Shown here: positions 28,032-38,381 of the stretch, in pieces
How positions within the stretch are numbered: the stretch's first letter is position 1
Layout of the letters: each line of letters begins with the position of its first letter
Origin: Piscinibacter caeni
Lineage (GTDB): Bacteria; Pseudomonadota; Gammaproteobacteria; Burkholderiales; Burkholderiaceae_C
Length of the DNA: 64,000 nt
Assembly: GCA_003265685.1 (NCBI GenBank)
Contig: QJOU01000028.1
Span: 26,518 to 90,517, forward strand
Reading direction: 5' to 3'
Translations under genes and position numbers: made by a program
Notes under the pieces: generated by a model
What the model was told of the DNA's origin: nothing
What the model saw: the letters and a program-made list of their open reading frames with translations, nothing else
The model's database searches: none

Positions 28032-29009
28032 TCACATCAGCAGGTGCTCGCCGGCATTGTCGCCGCCGAGGATCACGTAGTTCACCTTGCGGATGTCGGC
28101 CAGCCTGGTGCCGCCGGCGTAGCTGATCGAGCTCTGCACGTCCTCGCGCATCTCGCGCAGCGTGTCGGCGAGCCGGCCCTTGATCGGCTCGAGGATCCGC
28201 TTGCCCTCGACATGCTTGTACTCGCCCTTGTTGAAGTCGCTGGCCGAGCCGTAGTACTCCTTGAACAGCTGGCCGTCGACCTCCACCGTGCGGCCGGGCG
28301 ATTCCTCGTGGCCGGCGAACAACGAGCCGATCATCACCATCGAGGCGCCGAAGCGCACGCTCTTGGCGATGTCGCCATGGTCGCGGATGCCGCCGTCGGC
28401 GATGATCGGCTTGGTGGCCACGCGGGCGCACCACTTCAGCGCCGAGAGCTGCCAGCCGCCGGTGCCGAAGCCGGTCTTGAGCCGCGTGATGCACACCTTG
28501 CCCGGGCCGATGCCGACCTTGGTGGCGTCCGCGCCCCAGTTCTCCAGGTCGATCACCGCCTCCGGCGTGCCGACGTTGCCGGCGATCACGAAGGTCTTCG
28601 GCAGCTTCTCCTTGATGTGCTCGATCATGCGCCGCACGGTCTCGGCGTGGCCGTGCGCGATGTCGATCGTGATGTAGTCGGCGCCGACGCCCTCGAGCGC
28701 GAGGTGGTCGATCAGCTGATAGTCGGCCGGCTTGACGCCGGCGCTGATCGAGACGAACAGGCCCTTCCCGCGCATGCGCTTGGCGTAGGCGAGCGCGTCG
28801 AGGTCGAAGCGGTGCATCACGTAGAAGTACCCGTTGGCGGCCAGCCACTCGGTGATGCCCTCGTCGACCACCGTCTTCATGTTGGCCGGCACCACCGGCA
28901 GGTTGAAGCGCCGGCCGCCGAACTCGACCGAGGCGTCGCACTCGGCGCGGCTCGTGACGCGGCACTTGCGCGGCAGCAGCAGGATGTTGTCGTAGTCGAA
29001 GATTTCCAT
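28032..29009 (-). CDS. guaC: GMP reductase
   Basis: 325 aa, the short (GuaC2-type) form. It converts GMP to IMP with NADPH, returning guanine nucleotides to the purine pool. The catalytic Cys loop is [18 protein letters not shown] (about residue 173), with the NADPH/phosphate-site segment [20 protein letters not shown] and the flap region [10 protein letters not shown] near the N-terminus. CGGAGCC precedes the ATG. The leader contains an AT-rich imperfect palindrome at 29097-29116 (arms GGGC/GCCC around CCAAAATTTGG), a possible operator with low confidence. Confidence 0.93.
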   Translation of the reverse strand: MEIFDYDNILLLPRKCRVTSRAECDASVEFGGRRFNLPVVPANMKTVVDEGITEWLAANGYFYVMHRFDLDALAYAKRMRGKGLFVSISAGVKPADYQLIDHLALEGVGADYITIDIAHGHAETVRRMIEHIKEKLPKTFVIAGNVGTPEAVIDLENWGADATKVGIGPGKVCITRLKTGFGTGGWQLSALKWCARVATKPIIADGGIRDHGDIAKSVRFGASMVMIGSLFAGHEESPGRTVEVDGQLFKEYYGSASDFNKGEYKHVEGKRILEPIKGRLADTLREMREDVQSSISYAGGTRLADIRKVNYVILGGDNAGEHLLM

Positions 29010-29127
29010 GGTTCAGGCTCCGTGATAACGAGCGCTTGACTTGGAAACCCGGTGTTCGTGCGAGGCCGTCGGCGCGGACGGTGCCCAAAGTGAACCGGGC
29101 GCCAAAATTTGGGCCCGGTGGCGAATT

Positions 29128-30168
29128 CTACGCGGCTGCTCGGGGCGCCGCGAACTGCGCGGCGAAGTCCACCGTCGAGGCATGGCCGACTCGCGCGCCC
29201 TGATCGGCCAGCCAGGCCTGCGTACGCGCGCGGCCCAGGTCACGCAGGCGTTCCAGGAAGGGCAGGTGGGCGATCAGGCGCGTCTCGGCGCGCAGGCCGG
29301 CCAGGTCGTCGTGGGCGTCGATCAGGTGGGTGCGCAGCCGGCGCAGGCGCCGCTCCAGCCGGCCGAACGCGAAGACCCCGGCGCGCGCTTCGGTGCAGGC
29401 CTGCGCCAGCATCACCGCCTCGCGCAGGAAGCCGGCGTTGAAGGTGAACTCGAGCGCGCGCTGGCGGATCTGCTCGGCGCTGACCGGCGACTCGGCATAG
29501 GTCTGCGGGCTGAGCGAGACCACCAGCAGGTCCGCGATGCCGGTGCGCACCAGCGGGAACAGCGCCGGGTTGGCGCTGTAGCCGCCGTCCCAATAGGGTT
29601 CGCCGTCGATCATCACGGCGTGGTGCAGCGTGGGCAGGCAGGCCGAGGCGAGTGCCGCGTCGATGCCCAGGTCCGCGTTGCCGAACAGGCGCAGCCGGCC
29701 GCTGTTGGCATGCGTCGCGGCGATGAACAGCCGCGCCGCATCCGGCCGGCGCAGCCGCTCGAAGTCGATCTGCTCGGCCAGCACCTCGCGCAGCGGGTTC
29801 AGCCCGAGCGGGTTGAGCTGGTAGGGCGAGAACAGGCGCGTCCAGTGCATCAGCGCCTGGAAGCCGGGCGCGAGGCCGGGCGAATCGGTGGGCCCCACCA
29901 TCAGCAGTTCGAAGGGCAGCCGCGTGCCCACCGCCTGCCAGAAGGCCCGCAGCGCCGCCCGTGCGCCGTCGCGCCCGCCGGCCAGCAGGCCGTGGGCCAG
30001 CGCCAGCGCGTTCATCGCGCCGGCGCTGGTGCCGCTGAGCGCGGGCAGATCGAAGCGGCCGTCCTCGAGCAAGGCATCGAGCACGCCCCAGGTGAACGCG
30101 CCGTGCGCGCCGCCGCCCTGCAGGGCGAGTGCGAGCGGGGTGCGGGTGAAGGGCAGCTTCCAGGCCAT
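29128..30168 (-). CDS. Patatin-like phospholipase family protein
   Basis: 346 aa. The patatin catalytic dyad is present: the oxyanion hole GGGAHGAF at residues 18-25, the nucleophile elbow GTSAG (Ser48) and the Asp of DGGYSAN near residue 195. These enzymes hydrolyse acyl esters of phospholipids, in the cytoplasm or at the inner membrane. No signal peptide is seen. GACACT ends 6 bases before the ATG with no Shine-Dalgarno site. It is divergent from uvrD with 61 bp between starts. Confidence 0.9.
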   Translation of the reverse strand: MAWKLPFTRTPLALALQGGGAHGAFTWGVLDALLEDGRFDLPALSGTSAGAMNALALAHGLLAGGRDGARAALRAFWQAVGTRLPFELLMVGPTDSPGLAPGFQALMHWTRLFSPYQLNPLGLNPLREVLAEQIDFERLRRPDAARLFIAATHANSGRLRLFGNADLGIDAALASACLPTLHHAVMIDGEPYWDGGYSANPALFPLVRTGIADLLVVSLSPQTYAESPVSAEQIRQRALEFTFNAGFLREAVMLAQACTEARAGVFAFGRLERRLRRLRTHLIDAHDDLAGLRAETRLIAHLPFLERLRDLGRARTQAWLADQGARVGHASTVDFAAQFAAPRAAA

Positions 30169-30229
30169 GGCGCGAGTGTCACCGGCCCGTGTGCAAGAAC
30201 CGTGCGGGAGCGGCTCCTAGAATGCAACG

Positions 30230-32626
30230 ATGAGTTCGCACCATCCGCCCGACGAGCGTGACATCCCGGTGTTCGAGGAGCACGAGGCGAGCGCGCCGCC
30301 GCCCGTCGACGACGGCTTGCTGCGCGGCCTGAACCCGGAGCAGCTCGCCGCGGTGACGCTGCCGCCGCAGCCCGCGCTGATCCTCGCCGGCGCGGGTTCG
30401 GGCAAGACACGCGTGCTGACCACGCGCATCGCCTGGCTGATCAGCCACGGCATGGTCTCGCCGGGCGGCGTGATGGCCGTGACCTTCACCAACAAGGCGG
30501 CCAAGGAGATGCTGACGCGGCTCTCCGCCATGCTGCCGCTGCCGGTGCGCGGCATGTGGATCGGCACCTTCCACGGCCTGTGCAACCGCTTCCTGCGCGC
30601 GCACTGGAAACTCGCCGCGCTGCCGCAGGGCTTCCAGATCCTCGATTCGGCCGACCAGCTCTCGGCCGTCAAGCGCGTCATCAAGGCGATGAACCTGGAC
30701 GAGGAGCGCTACGTCCCGAAGCAGGTCACCTGGTTCATCGCGGCGCAGAAGGAAGAGGGGCACCGACCCAAGGACGTCGAGATCCGCGACGAGATGACGC
30801 GCGTGATGACGCAGGTCTACCAGGGCTACGAGGAGCAGTGCCAGCGCGAGGGCGTGGTCGACTTTGCCGAGCTGCTGCTGCGCACCTACGAGCTGATGCG
30901 CGACAACGCGGCGCTGCGCGACCACTACCAGCGCCGCTTCCGCCACATCCTGGTCGACGAGTTCCAGGACACCAACAAGCTGCAGTACGCCTGGCTGAAG
31001 ATGTTCGCCGGGCCGCCCGGCGGCATCGCCGGTCGTGAGCCTTGCGCGGTGTTCGCCGTGGGCGACGACGACCAGAGCATCTACGCCTTCCGCGGCGCGC
31101 AGGTCGGCAACATGAGCGCCTTCGAGCGCGAGTTCCGCGTCGGGCAGGTGATCAAGCTGGAGCGCAACTACCGCTCGTACGGCAACATCCTGGACGCGGC
31201 CAACGGGCTGATCGCGCACAACGCGCGGCGCTTGGGCAAGAACCTGCGCACCGAGGCCGGCGCCGGCGAGCCGGTGCGCGTGTACGAGGCGACCAGCGAT
31301 TTCGCCGAGGCGCAGTGGTTCGTCGAGGAAGCGCAGCAACTGCACCGCGAGGGCCTGCCGCGCCACGAGATCGCCTTGCTCTACCGCAGCAACGCGCAGA
31401 GCCGGGTGCTGGAATCGGCGCTGTTCAACGCCGGCATCCCCTACAAGGTGTACGGTGGCCTGCGCTTCTTCGAGCGCGCCGAAGTCAAGCATGCGCTGGC
31501 CTACCTGCGCCTGGTCGAGAACCCGAACGACGACACCAGCTTCCTGCGCGTCGTCAACTTCCCCACGCGCGGCATCGGCGCGCGCACGCTGGAACTGCTG
31601 CAGGACGCGGCGCGGACCAGCGGGCGCAGCCTGGCGCAGAGCGTCGGCGCGGTGGCGGGCAAGGGCGGCGCCAACCTGCAGGCCTTCGTCCATCTCGTCG
31701 ACGCGATGCGCGACGCCACCAGGGGCCTGACGCTGCGCGAGATCATCGAGCACATGCTGCACGCCTCGGGGCTCGTCGACTTCTACAAGACCGAGAAGGA
31801 AGGCGCCGAGCGGCTCGAGAACCTCGAGGAACTGGTCAACGCGGCCGAGGCCTTCGTCACGCAGGAAGGCTTCGGCAAGGACGCCGTCGCGCTGCCGGTG
31901 GACGAGCAGGGCGGCGCCGCGCCGGTCCCGGTGCCGGATGCCGAGACGGGCGAGATCATGTCGCCGCTGGCCGCCTTCCTGACCCATGCCTCGCTGGAGG
32001 CCGGCGACAACCAGGCCCAGGCCGGACAGGACGCCATCCAGCTGATGACCATCCACGCCGCCAAGGGCCTGGAGTTCGATGCGGTGTTCATCACCGGGCT
32101 CGAGGAGGGCCTGTTCCCGCACGAGAACAGCCTGTCCGACGGCGACGGCCTGGAGGAGGAGCGCCGCCTGATGTACGTGGCGATCACGCGTGCACGCCAG
32201 CGGCTGTACCTGAGCTTCAGCCAGACGCGCATGCTGCACGGCCAGACCCGCTACAACGTCAAGAGCCGCTTCTTCGACGAGCTGCCCGAGGCGACACTGA
32301 AGTGGATCACGCCACGCCAGCAGGGCTTCGGCTCGGGTTATGCGCGGCAGTACCAGGAGGCCTGGTCGCGCGGCTCAGGGCTGGGCTCGATCGTCGGAGC
32401 GGGGCGTGTCGAGGCGCGCCCGGCGAGTTCCTACCCGATGCCCTCGAAGGCGGCCGCGGGCCACGGCCTGCGGGTGGGCCAGAGCGTGTTCCACACCAAG
32501 TTCGGCGAGGGCGTGATCGTCACGCTCGAGGGCAGCGGCGAGGATGCGCGCGCCCAGGTCAACTTCGGTCGCCACGGCATGAAGTGGCTGGCGCTCTCGG
32601 TGGCCAAGTTGACGCCGGTCAACTGA
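30230..32626 (+). CDS. uvrD: UvrD-family DNA helicase II
   Basis: 798 aa, 3'-5' superfamily-1 helicase of nucleotide-excision and mismatch repair. Motifs are Walker A GAGSGKTRVL near residue 54, motif II VDEFQDTNKLQY near 243, motif III GDDDQSIYAFRGA, the motif V region MTIHAAKGLEFDAVF and motif VI YVAITRARQRLYLS. The C-terminal 50 residues (VFHTKFGEGVIVTLEG onward) form the Tudor-like fold that binds RNA polymerase in UvrD/PcrA. TAGAAT ends 6 bases before the ATG and no ribosome site is present, so the transcript is probably leaderless. Confidence 0.95.
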   Translation: MSSHHPPDERDIPVFEEHEASAPPPVDDGLLRGLNPEQLAAVTLPPQPALILAGAGSGKTRVLTTRIAWLISHGMVSPGGVMAVTFTNKAAKEMLTRLSAMLPLPVRGMWIGTFHGLCNRFLRAHWKLAALPQGFQILDSADQLSAVKRVIKAMNLDEERYVPKQVTWFIAAQKEEGHRPKDVEIRDEMTRVMTQVYQGYEEQCQREGVVDFAELLLRTYELMRDNAALRDHYQRRFRHILVDEFQDTNKLQYAWLKMFAGPPGGIAGREPCAVFAVGDDDQSIYAFRGAQVGNMSAFEREFRVGQVIKLERNYRSYGNILDAANGLIAHNARRLGKNLRTEAGAGEPVRVYEATSDFAEAQWFVEEAQQLHREGLPRHEIALLYRSNAQSRVLESALFNAGIPYKVYGGLRFFERAEVKHALAYLRLVENPNDDTSFLRVVNFPTRGIGARTLELLQDAARTSGRSLAQSVGAVAGKGGANLQAFVHLVDAMRDATRGLTLREIIEHMLHASGLVDFYKTEKEGAERLENLEELVNAAEAFVTQEGFGKDAVALPVDEQGGAAPVPVPDAETGEIMSPLAAFLTHASLEAGDNQAQAGQDAIQLMTIHAAKGLEFDAVFITGLEEGLFPHENSLSDGDGLEEERRLMYVAITRARQRLYLSFSQTRMLHGQTRYNVKSRFFDELPEATLKWITPRQQGFGSGYARQYQEAWSRGSGLGSIVGAGRVEARPASSYPMPSKAAAGHGLRVGQSVFHTKFGEGVIVTLEGSGEDARAQVNFGRHGMKWLALSVAKLTPVN

Positions 32627-32639
32627 GCCGGCGCGGGGC

Positions 32640-32996
32640 TCAAAGCTTGCCGAAGGCGGTGTCGTCGATGATGTCGGCGAAGCCGGTGTCGGGCAGCGGC
32701 ATCGGCGCACTGCCACCTTGCTGCCGCAACTGCTTGCGTGCGAGCCACTTCTCCTGCGCGGCGGGCGGCAGGTCGGTCAGGATCAGCAGGTGGCGCTCGA
32801 TCAGCAGGTCGACCAGGTCCTCGAGCACACGCACGAAGCCGGCATCGAGCCGGTCGAAGCCCTGGCCGGGAGCGTCCGCGCGCAGGAAACCGATCACCTC
32901 GTCGTCGAGTGCCTCGCGGTACTCGACGGCGTCGGGCTGCGGATCGCGGTACAGGCCGACGATCTCGCCGCGGACATTGCGCTGCACATAGGGCAC
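32640..32996 (-). CDS. Small conserved hypothetical protein, 118 aa
   Basis: A soluble acidic protein. I chose the GTG at 32996 (reading (M)PYVQRNVRGEIVGLYRDPQ) because related Burkholderiales proteins begin with a PYVQR motif; a TTG about 15 codons upstream would also be possible. The middle is helical (VLEDLVDLLIERHLLILTDLP) and the C-terminus is FADIIDDTAFGKL. Databases sometimes label this type tryptophan synthase beta-like, which the sequence does not support. It is convergent with uvrD, 13 bp apart. Confidence 0.65.
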   Translation of the reverse strand: MPYVQRNVRGEIVGLYRDPQPDAVEYREALDDEVIGFLRADAPGQGFDRLDAGFVRVLEDLVDLLIERHLLILTDLPPAAQEKWLARKQLRQQGGSAPMPLPDTGFADIIDDTAFGKL

Positions 32997-33137
32997 CTCG
33001 GCAGCTTGCGCCAGCACGCCCGGGTTGTCGAGCGCCCACAAATTACCCGTGCGCCACTCTCGGTCGATGCTAGCGGGGCGGGCCCCGCGCGGCGCACAGT
33101 CGGAATCGGACGGGCCGACCCGGGCTCGTCCGCCACG

Positions 33138-33794
33138 ATGCGACGCCGCGCCTTCGTCAGCCTGGGCACCGCAGCGGCCGCGCCGCTGCCGTGGGCCGGC
33201 ATCGTGCGTGCGGCCGCGGCGCCGGTGCCGTTGCAGCAGTGGCAGGCGCTGGTCGAGCAGGCCGCGCAGGCGGATGGCTTGGCGCGCATCGAACTGGTCA
33301 ACGCGGTGCTGAACCGCTGGCTCGTGGAGTGGGACGACTCCGCCCGTCTCGACTGGCCCACGCCACGCGAGGTGATGGCGCGCGGCGGCGGGGACTGCCG
33401 GGCCTTCGCGATCCTGAAGTTCTTCACGCTGCTGGCCGCGCACCACCCGGCGCGCGACACGCGGGTGCTCTACGCGATCCGGCAGCGCCGCTCGACGCCG
33501 GGCCTGCAGCAGCCCCATCTGGTGGCCTGGGCGCGTGCCGGGGGCGAGGAGCCGCGGGTGCTGGACAGCCTGAACCCGTTCGCGCTGCGGCTCTCGCAGC
33601 GGCGCGACCTGAAGCCCTTGTTCAGTGTCGACCTGGAGCACCTGCGGCGTGGTGCCGACGAGGCGATCGACCGGCCGGCGAGCGACTTGCGGCCCTGGCG
33701 CGAGATGCTCGAGCGCCGCGCCCGGGAGCCGGCTCAATCGCTGGTGGACACCTCGAGCACACGCCCGCTGCGAGGGTTGAGCTCGCAGCGGTAG
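33138..33794 (+). CDS. LapG-like transglutaminase-type cysteine peptidase (BTLCP family)
   Basis: 218 aa with an N-terminal export signal carrying RRR (MRRRAFVSLGTAAAAPLP). The catalytic triad of the bacterial transglutaminase-like cysteine proteinase family is visible: Cys in GGGDCRAFAILKF, His in QPHLVAWARA and Asp in VLDSLNPF. LapG cleaves the large adhesin LapA from the cell surface under c-di-GMP control via LapD. No lapA or lapD gene lies nearby here, so the partner is unknown. The last 61 bp overlap the convergent gene. Confidence 0.83.
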   Translation: MRRRAFVSLGTAAAAPLPWAGIVRAAAAPVPLQQWQALVEQAAQADGLARIELVNAVLNRWLVEWDDSARLDWPTPREVMARGGGDCRAFAILKFFTLLAAHHPARDTRVLYAIRQRRSTPGLQQPHLVAWARAGGEEPRVLDSLNPFALRLSQRRDLKPLFSVDLEHLRRGADEAIDRPASDLRPWREMLERRAREPAQSLVDTSSTRPLRGLSSQR

Positions 33795-34348
33795 GTGAAG
33801 GGCACGGCGTTCATGCCTTCGGCGCGCTGCACCGCGCCCTGGCCGACGAGCAGCACCGTGCCGTTGCTGCCGGGCTGGATGCGGCGCGAATCCGAGCCGA
33901 ACACGATGCGCCCGACGCGCGGATGGCGCGCCTTCAGCGAGCCGGCGGCGGCGCTCTCGCAGGCCTCCGGCGAGAGGTTGGTCAGGTCGGGTTCGAAGGC
34001 CTTCTCGGCCGGCGCACGCGCCGCGACGATGTCGCGGAACAGCGCTCCCGAGGCACTGTCTGACTTCGCGTTGTAGGCGCAGCTGTAGGTGAAGGGCACC
34101 GTGGAGCCGCCGAGCCGGTAGCGGCCCTCGCCGCGCACGCTGGTCTCGTCGTCGGTGGCGGGCGTCAGCACGCGGCGGCCGGCGATGTACTGCACCTCCT
34201 GCACCTCCTTGCCCCGCATGCGGCGGATGGTGTCGCTGACCTCCGCTTCGCAGCGCTCGGCGGCCTTGGGCGTTTCGGCCCGGACCACTGGGGCCGTCGC
34301 GATCAAGGCAAGCAGCAGGGCAGCCGGGCCGGGATGGAAGCAGGTCAT
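33734..34348 (-). CDS. Secreted hypothetical protein with a repeated Cys motif, 204 aa
   Basis: A signal peptide (GPAALLLALIATAPVVRAE) precedes a domain in which the pattern VPFTY-x-C occurs twice, as VPFTYSCAYNAKSDSASG and VPFTYRCELNPRSGRV, about 85 residues apart, each after a beta-rich stretch. Two further Cys (ERCEAEV, SPEACESA) could give disulfides. I recognise no characterised family. The 3' end overlaps the LapG-like gene by 61 bp; a role linked to that protease is only a guess from position. Confidence 0.65.
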   Translation of the reverse strand: MTCFHPGPAALLLALIATAPVVRAETPKAAERCEAEVSDTIRRMRGKEVQEVQYIAGRRVLTPATDDETSVRGEGRYRLGGSTVPFTYSCAYNAKSDSASGALFRDIVAARAPAEKAFEPDLTNLSPEACESAAAGSLKARHPRVGRIVFGSDSRRIQPGSNGTVLLVGQGAVQRAEGMNAVPFTYRCELNPRSGRVLEVSTSD

Positions 34349-34706
34349 GGGAGGGGTGGGCAGGACTTCTTGCCGGGCATGGTGGCGCCTTTCGGGCCCC
34401 CGGGCAAGTGAGGCTACCCGGATCGGGTGGCGTGCTGTTGTGTCCCCGATCGCGCCCGGACCGCACGGTGACGCGGGCCCGGCGCGGCCGGCCTGGCCGG
34501 AGAAGCATCCCGATGCGCAGTTCGCCCTCGACGATGTCCCCGCCCTCCGAGCCGCCCGACTCGTGGCGCCTGAAAAAATCGGGCCCGCGGACGGGCCCGA
34601 TCGAACATCGGGTCAGCTCCTCCCTGCCGACCGATGCCGGAGGGGAGACTCCTCCGGGAAAAATGCTCCACGCCCCGACCCGGAGGCCGGATGCGGCGCG
34701 GCCCGT
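34349..34706. other. Intergenic region at the end of the sugar ABC operon
   Basis: No convincing gene. It holds the intrinsic terminator at 34573-34600 (listed separately) and a second perfect hairpin, CCGGAGG (34637-34643) with CCTCCGG (34651-34657), between the last permease stop and the terminator. This second hairpin has no T-run in the transcript direction and may be an mRNA 3' stabiliser. Confidence 0.5.
34573..34600 (-). terminator. Strong intrinsic terminator of the sugar ABC operon
   Basis: On the minus strand a perfect 9-bp GC-rich stem (TCGGGCCCG / CGGGCCCGA at 34579-34587 and 34592-34600) with a 4-base loop is followed by six T. It lies 106 bp after the stop of the last permease gene and closes the operon. 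Confidence 0.9.
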
Positions 34707-35755
34707 TCACGCCGTCTCGCCGGCGCCATGGGGCGAGTCCTTCTCTGCGGGAGAGCGTGTGCGGGGGCGCCGGCGGTAGCGCGCGAACTGCTGGTCCGCC
34801 AGCACGCCGACCAGGATGACGGAGCCCATCACCGCGAAGTTCAGCGAGCTCGGGATGCCCAGCAGGTTCACCAGGTTCTGCAGGATCTGCAGCAGGATCG
34901 TGCCGAGCACGACGCCGATCACCGAGCCTTCCCCGCCGCGCAGCGAGAAGCCGCCGAGCACGGCCGCGGCGATCGCGTACAGCTCGTAGAAGTTGCCGTG
35001 CACGGCCGGGGAGATCGAGCGCGTGTACATCGCGAGCAGGATCGCGTTGACGGCGGTCAGCCCGCAGCAGATGACGTAGGCCGCGATCGTGATGCGGGCG
35101 GTGGCGATGCCCGAGTAGCGCGCCGCCTCCTCGTTCTTGCCGATCGCGTACAGGTAGCGCCCCAGCACCGAGCGGTGCAGCACCACGCCGGCGACCAGCG
35201 TGACGACCGCCAGCACGATCAGCGTGTGCGGCACGGCGAGGGTCGGCCCGTCGTGGCCGAACAGGCGCGCGAGCGGCGCGAAGATCTCGCTGCGCCCGGC
35301 CGTCAGCCACTCGAGCGTGGGGAAGCTCGCGCCGAAGCCGAAGCCGACGGTGGCGTCCTCGGTGTAGTAGCGCGCCATGCCGCGGTAGATCAGCAGCGCG
35401 CACAGCGTCACGACGAAGGGCTGCAGCCCGACCTTGGCCACCAGCGTGCCGTGCACCAGCCCCATCAGCATGCCCGCGGCGACGACGAGCAGCATCGCCA
35501 CGCCCCAATGCACCTCGGCGTTGACGATCAGGTCGATGAACAGCACGCCCAGCAGCGCGACGACTGCGCCCACCGACAGCTCGATGCCGCCGACCAGGAT
35601 GACGAAGGCCTGCGCGATGGCGATGATGCCGAACATGCCGATCTGGTTGGCCGTGTTCGAGATGTTCGCCGCGAGCAGGAAGCGTGGGTTGATGAGGGCC
35701 ACGATCGTGCCCACCACCAGGATCAGCACGAGCAGGCCGATGTCCTTCTTGAAGA

Positions 35756-35759
<4 letters not shown>
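34707..35759 (-). CDS. Sugar ABC transporter permease (RbsC-like), cassette B
   Basis: 350 aa with about ten membrane segments. The ribose-family permease signature is FVILVGGIELSVGAVVALLG, with the coupling region VLGRYLYAIGKNEEAARYSG and the loop YELYAIAAAVLGGFSLRGG. The GTG start (35759) overlaps the stop of the ATPase gene (GTGA), so translation is coupled. It forms the pore for cassette B (binding protein 37293, ATPase 35756). It is the last gene of the seven-gene run. The sugar is unknown. Confidence 0.9.
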
Positions 35760-37279
<1,520 letters not shown>

Positions 37280-37292
37280 CGCCGGCCCGGGC

Positions 37293-38264
37293 TCACTTGC
37301 CCATCATCTGCTTCAGTCCGGCCGTGAAGGCGTCGACGTTGGACTTGTCGATCACCTTGCCCGGCACGATGATGATGCCGTCCTTCGGCACGCCGGACTT
37401 GTTGCCGTCCAGGTAGGCCGCCATCAGCTTCATGCCGCGGTAGCCCCACTCGTAGGGCTGCTGCACGACGGTGCCGACGATGCTGCCCTCCTTGACGCCG
37501 CCCAGCGTGATCGGGTCCTCGTCGAAGCCGATCACCTTGATCTTGCCGAGCTTGCCCGTCTCCTTCAGCACCTCGTAGATGCGCGGCGTGTTGTACGAGT
37601 AGAAGCCCACGAGGCAGGCGATGTCCGGGTTGGCGGCCAGCGCGTCCTCGACGTTGCGCTTCGCGCGGCCCTGGTCGATCTCGTCGCCGCGCACGTCGAT
37701 CAGCTCGACCTTCGAGCCCTTGATCGTCTCCTTGACACCCTCGATGCGCTCGCGCGCGTTGTCCGCGCCGGGCAGGCCGACGAAGCCGATGCACTTGCCG
37801 CCCTGCGGCAGCGCCTTCAGCATCAGCTTGCCGGCGTCCTTGCCGAGCGCGACGTTCGACGAGCCGATGTAGGCCACGCGCTTGGACTGGGGCGCATCGG
37901 AGTCGGTCGTGAAGAGCAGGGACTGGCCGGCGATCTTGTTCAGCCCGTCGGTCTGGTTCTTCGGGTCGACCGAGCTGACCATGATGCCGGCCACGCCGGC
38001 AGCGACCAGGTCTTCCATCACGCGCTGCTGGACGGCGGCGGCGGCCTGCTCGGGGTACTTGAACTGCAGGCTGTACTTGGGCAACTCGCCCTGCGCCTTC
38101 TTGACGCCGGCCTCGGCGATCTTCCAGAAGTCGGAGGCGCCGTTGACGACGAACGCCAGGGTCTTCTTCTGCTGCGCGCGCGCCTCGGGCGGGGCGCTCA
38201 GCGCGGCGGCCAGGCCGGCCGCAAGCACGGCGCCGAGGGTCCATGGACGGCGTGTGTTCTTCAT
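37293..38264 (-). CDS. Sugar-binding periplasmic protein (type 1 fold), cassette B
   Basis: 323 aa. A signal peptide (LGAVLAAGLAAALSAPPEARA) is followed by a periplasmic-binding-protein type 1 fold with LAFVVNGASDFWKIAEAGVK, IMVSSVDPKNQTDGLN and KVIGFDEDPITLGGVKEG. It captures a pentose- or hexose-like ligand for cassette B. ATG 38264 has AAGGAG upstream and is preferred over ATG 38291. It is separated from cassette A by 117 bp, the largest gap in the run. Confidence 0.9.
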   Translation of the reverse strand: MKNTRRPWTLGAVLAAGLAAALSAPPEARAQQKKTLAFVVNGASDFWKIAEAGVKKAQGELPKYSLQFKYPEQAAAAVQQRVMEDLVAAGVAGIMVSSVDPKNQTDGLNKIAGQSLLFTTDSDAPQSKRVAYIGSSNVALGKDAGKLMLKALPQGGKCIGFVGLPGADNARERIEGVKETIKGSKVELIDVRGDEIDQGRAKRNVEDALAANPDIACLVGFYSYNTPRIYEVLKETGKLGKIKVIGFDEDPITLGGVKEGSIVGTVVQQPYEWGYRGMKLMAAYLDGNKSGVPKDGIIIVPGKVIDKSNVDAFTAGLKQMMGK

Positions 38265-38381
38265 GGCGAGTCTCCTTGGGTCAAGTGGCATGCAAGGTGC
38301 AGGCGGACCGCCTGCCGGTGGTCGAGCCGCGCGCTGCCGGCCGGCGCCGGTTCCAGCCGCGGATCGGGAACGGGAGGCGCC

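Noticed and set aside
34637..34657. Second hairpin near the end of the sugar ABC operon as another terminator
   Set aside because: The stem is perfect but no T-run follows it in the direction of transcription; the true terminator is at 34573-34600.
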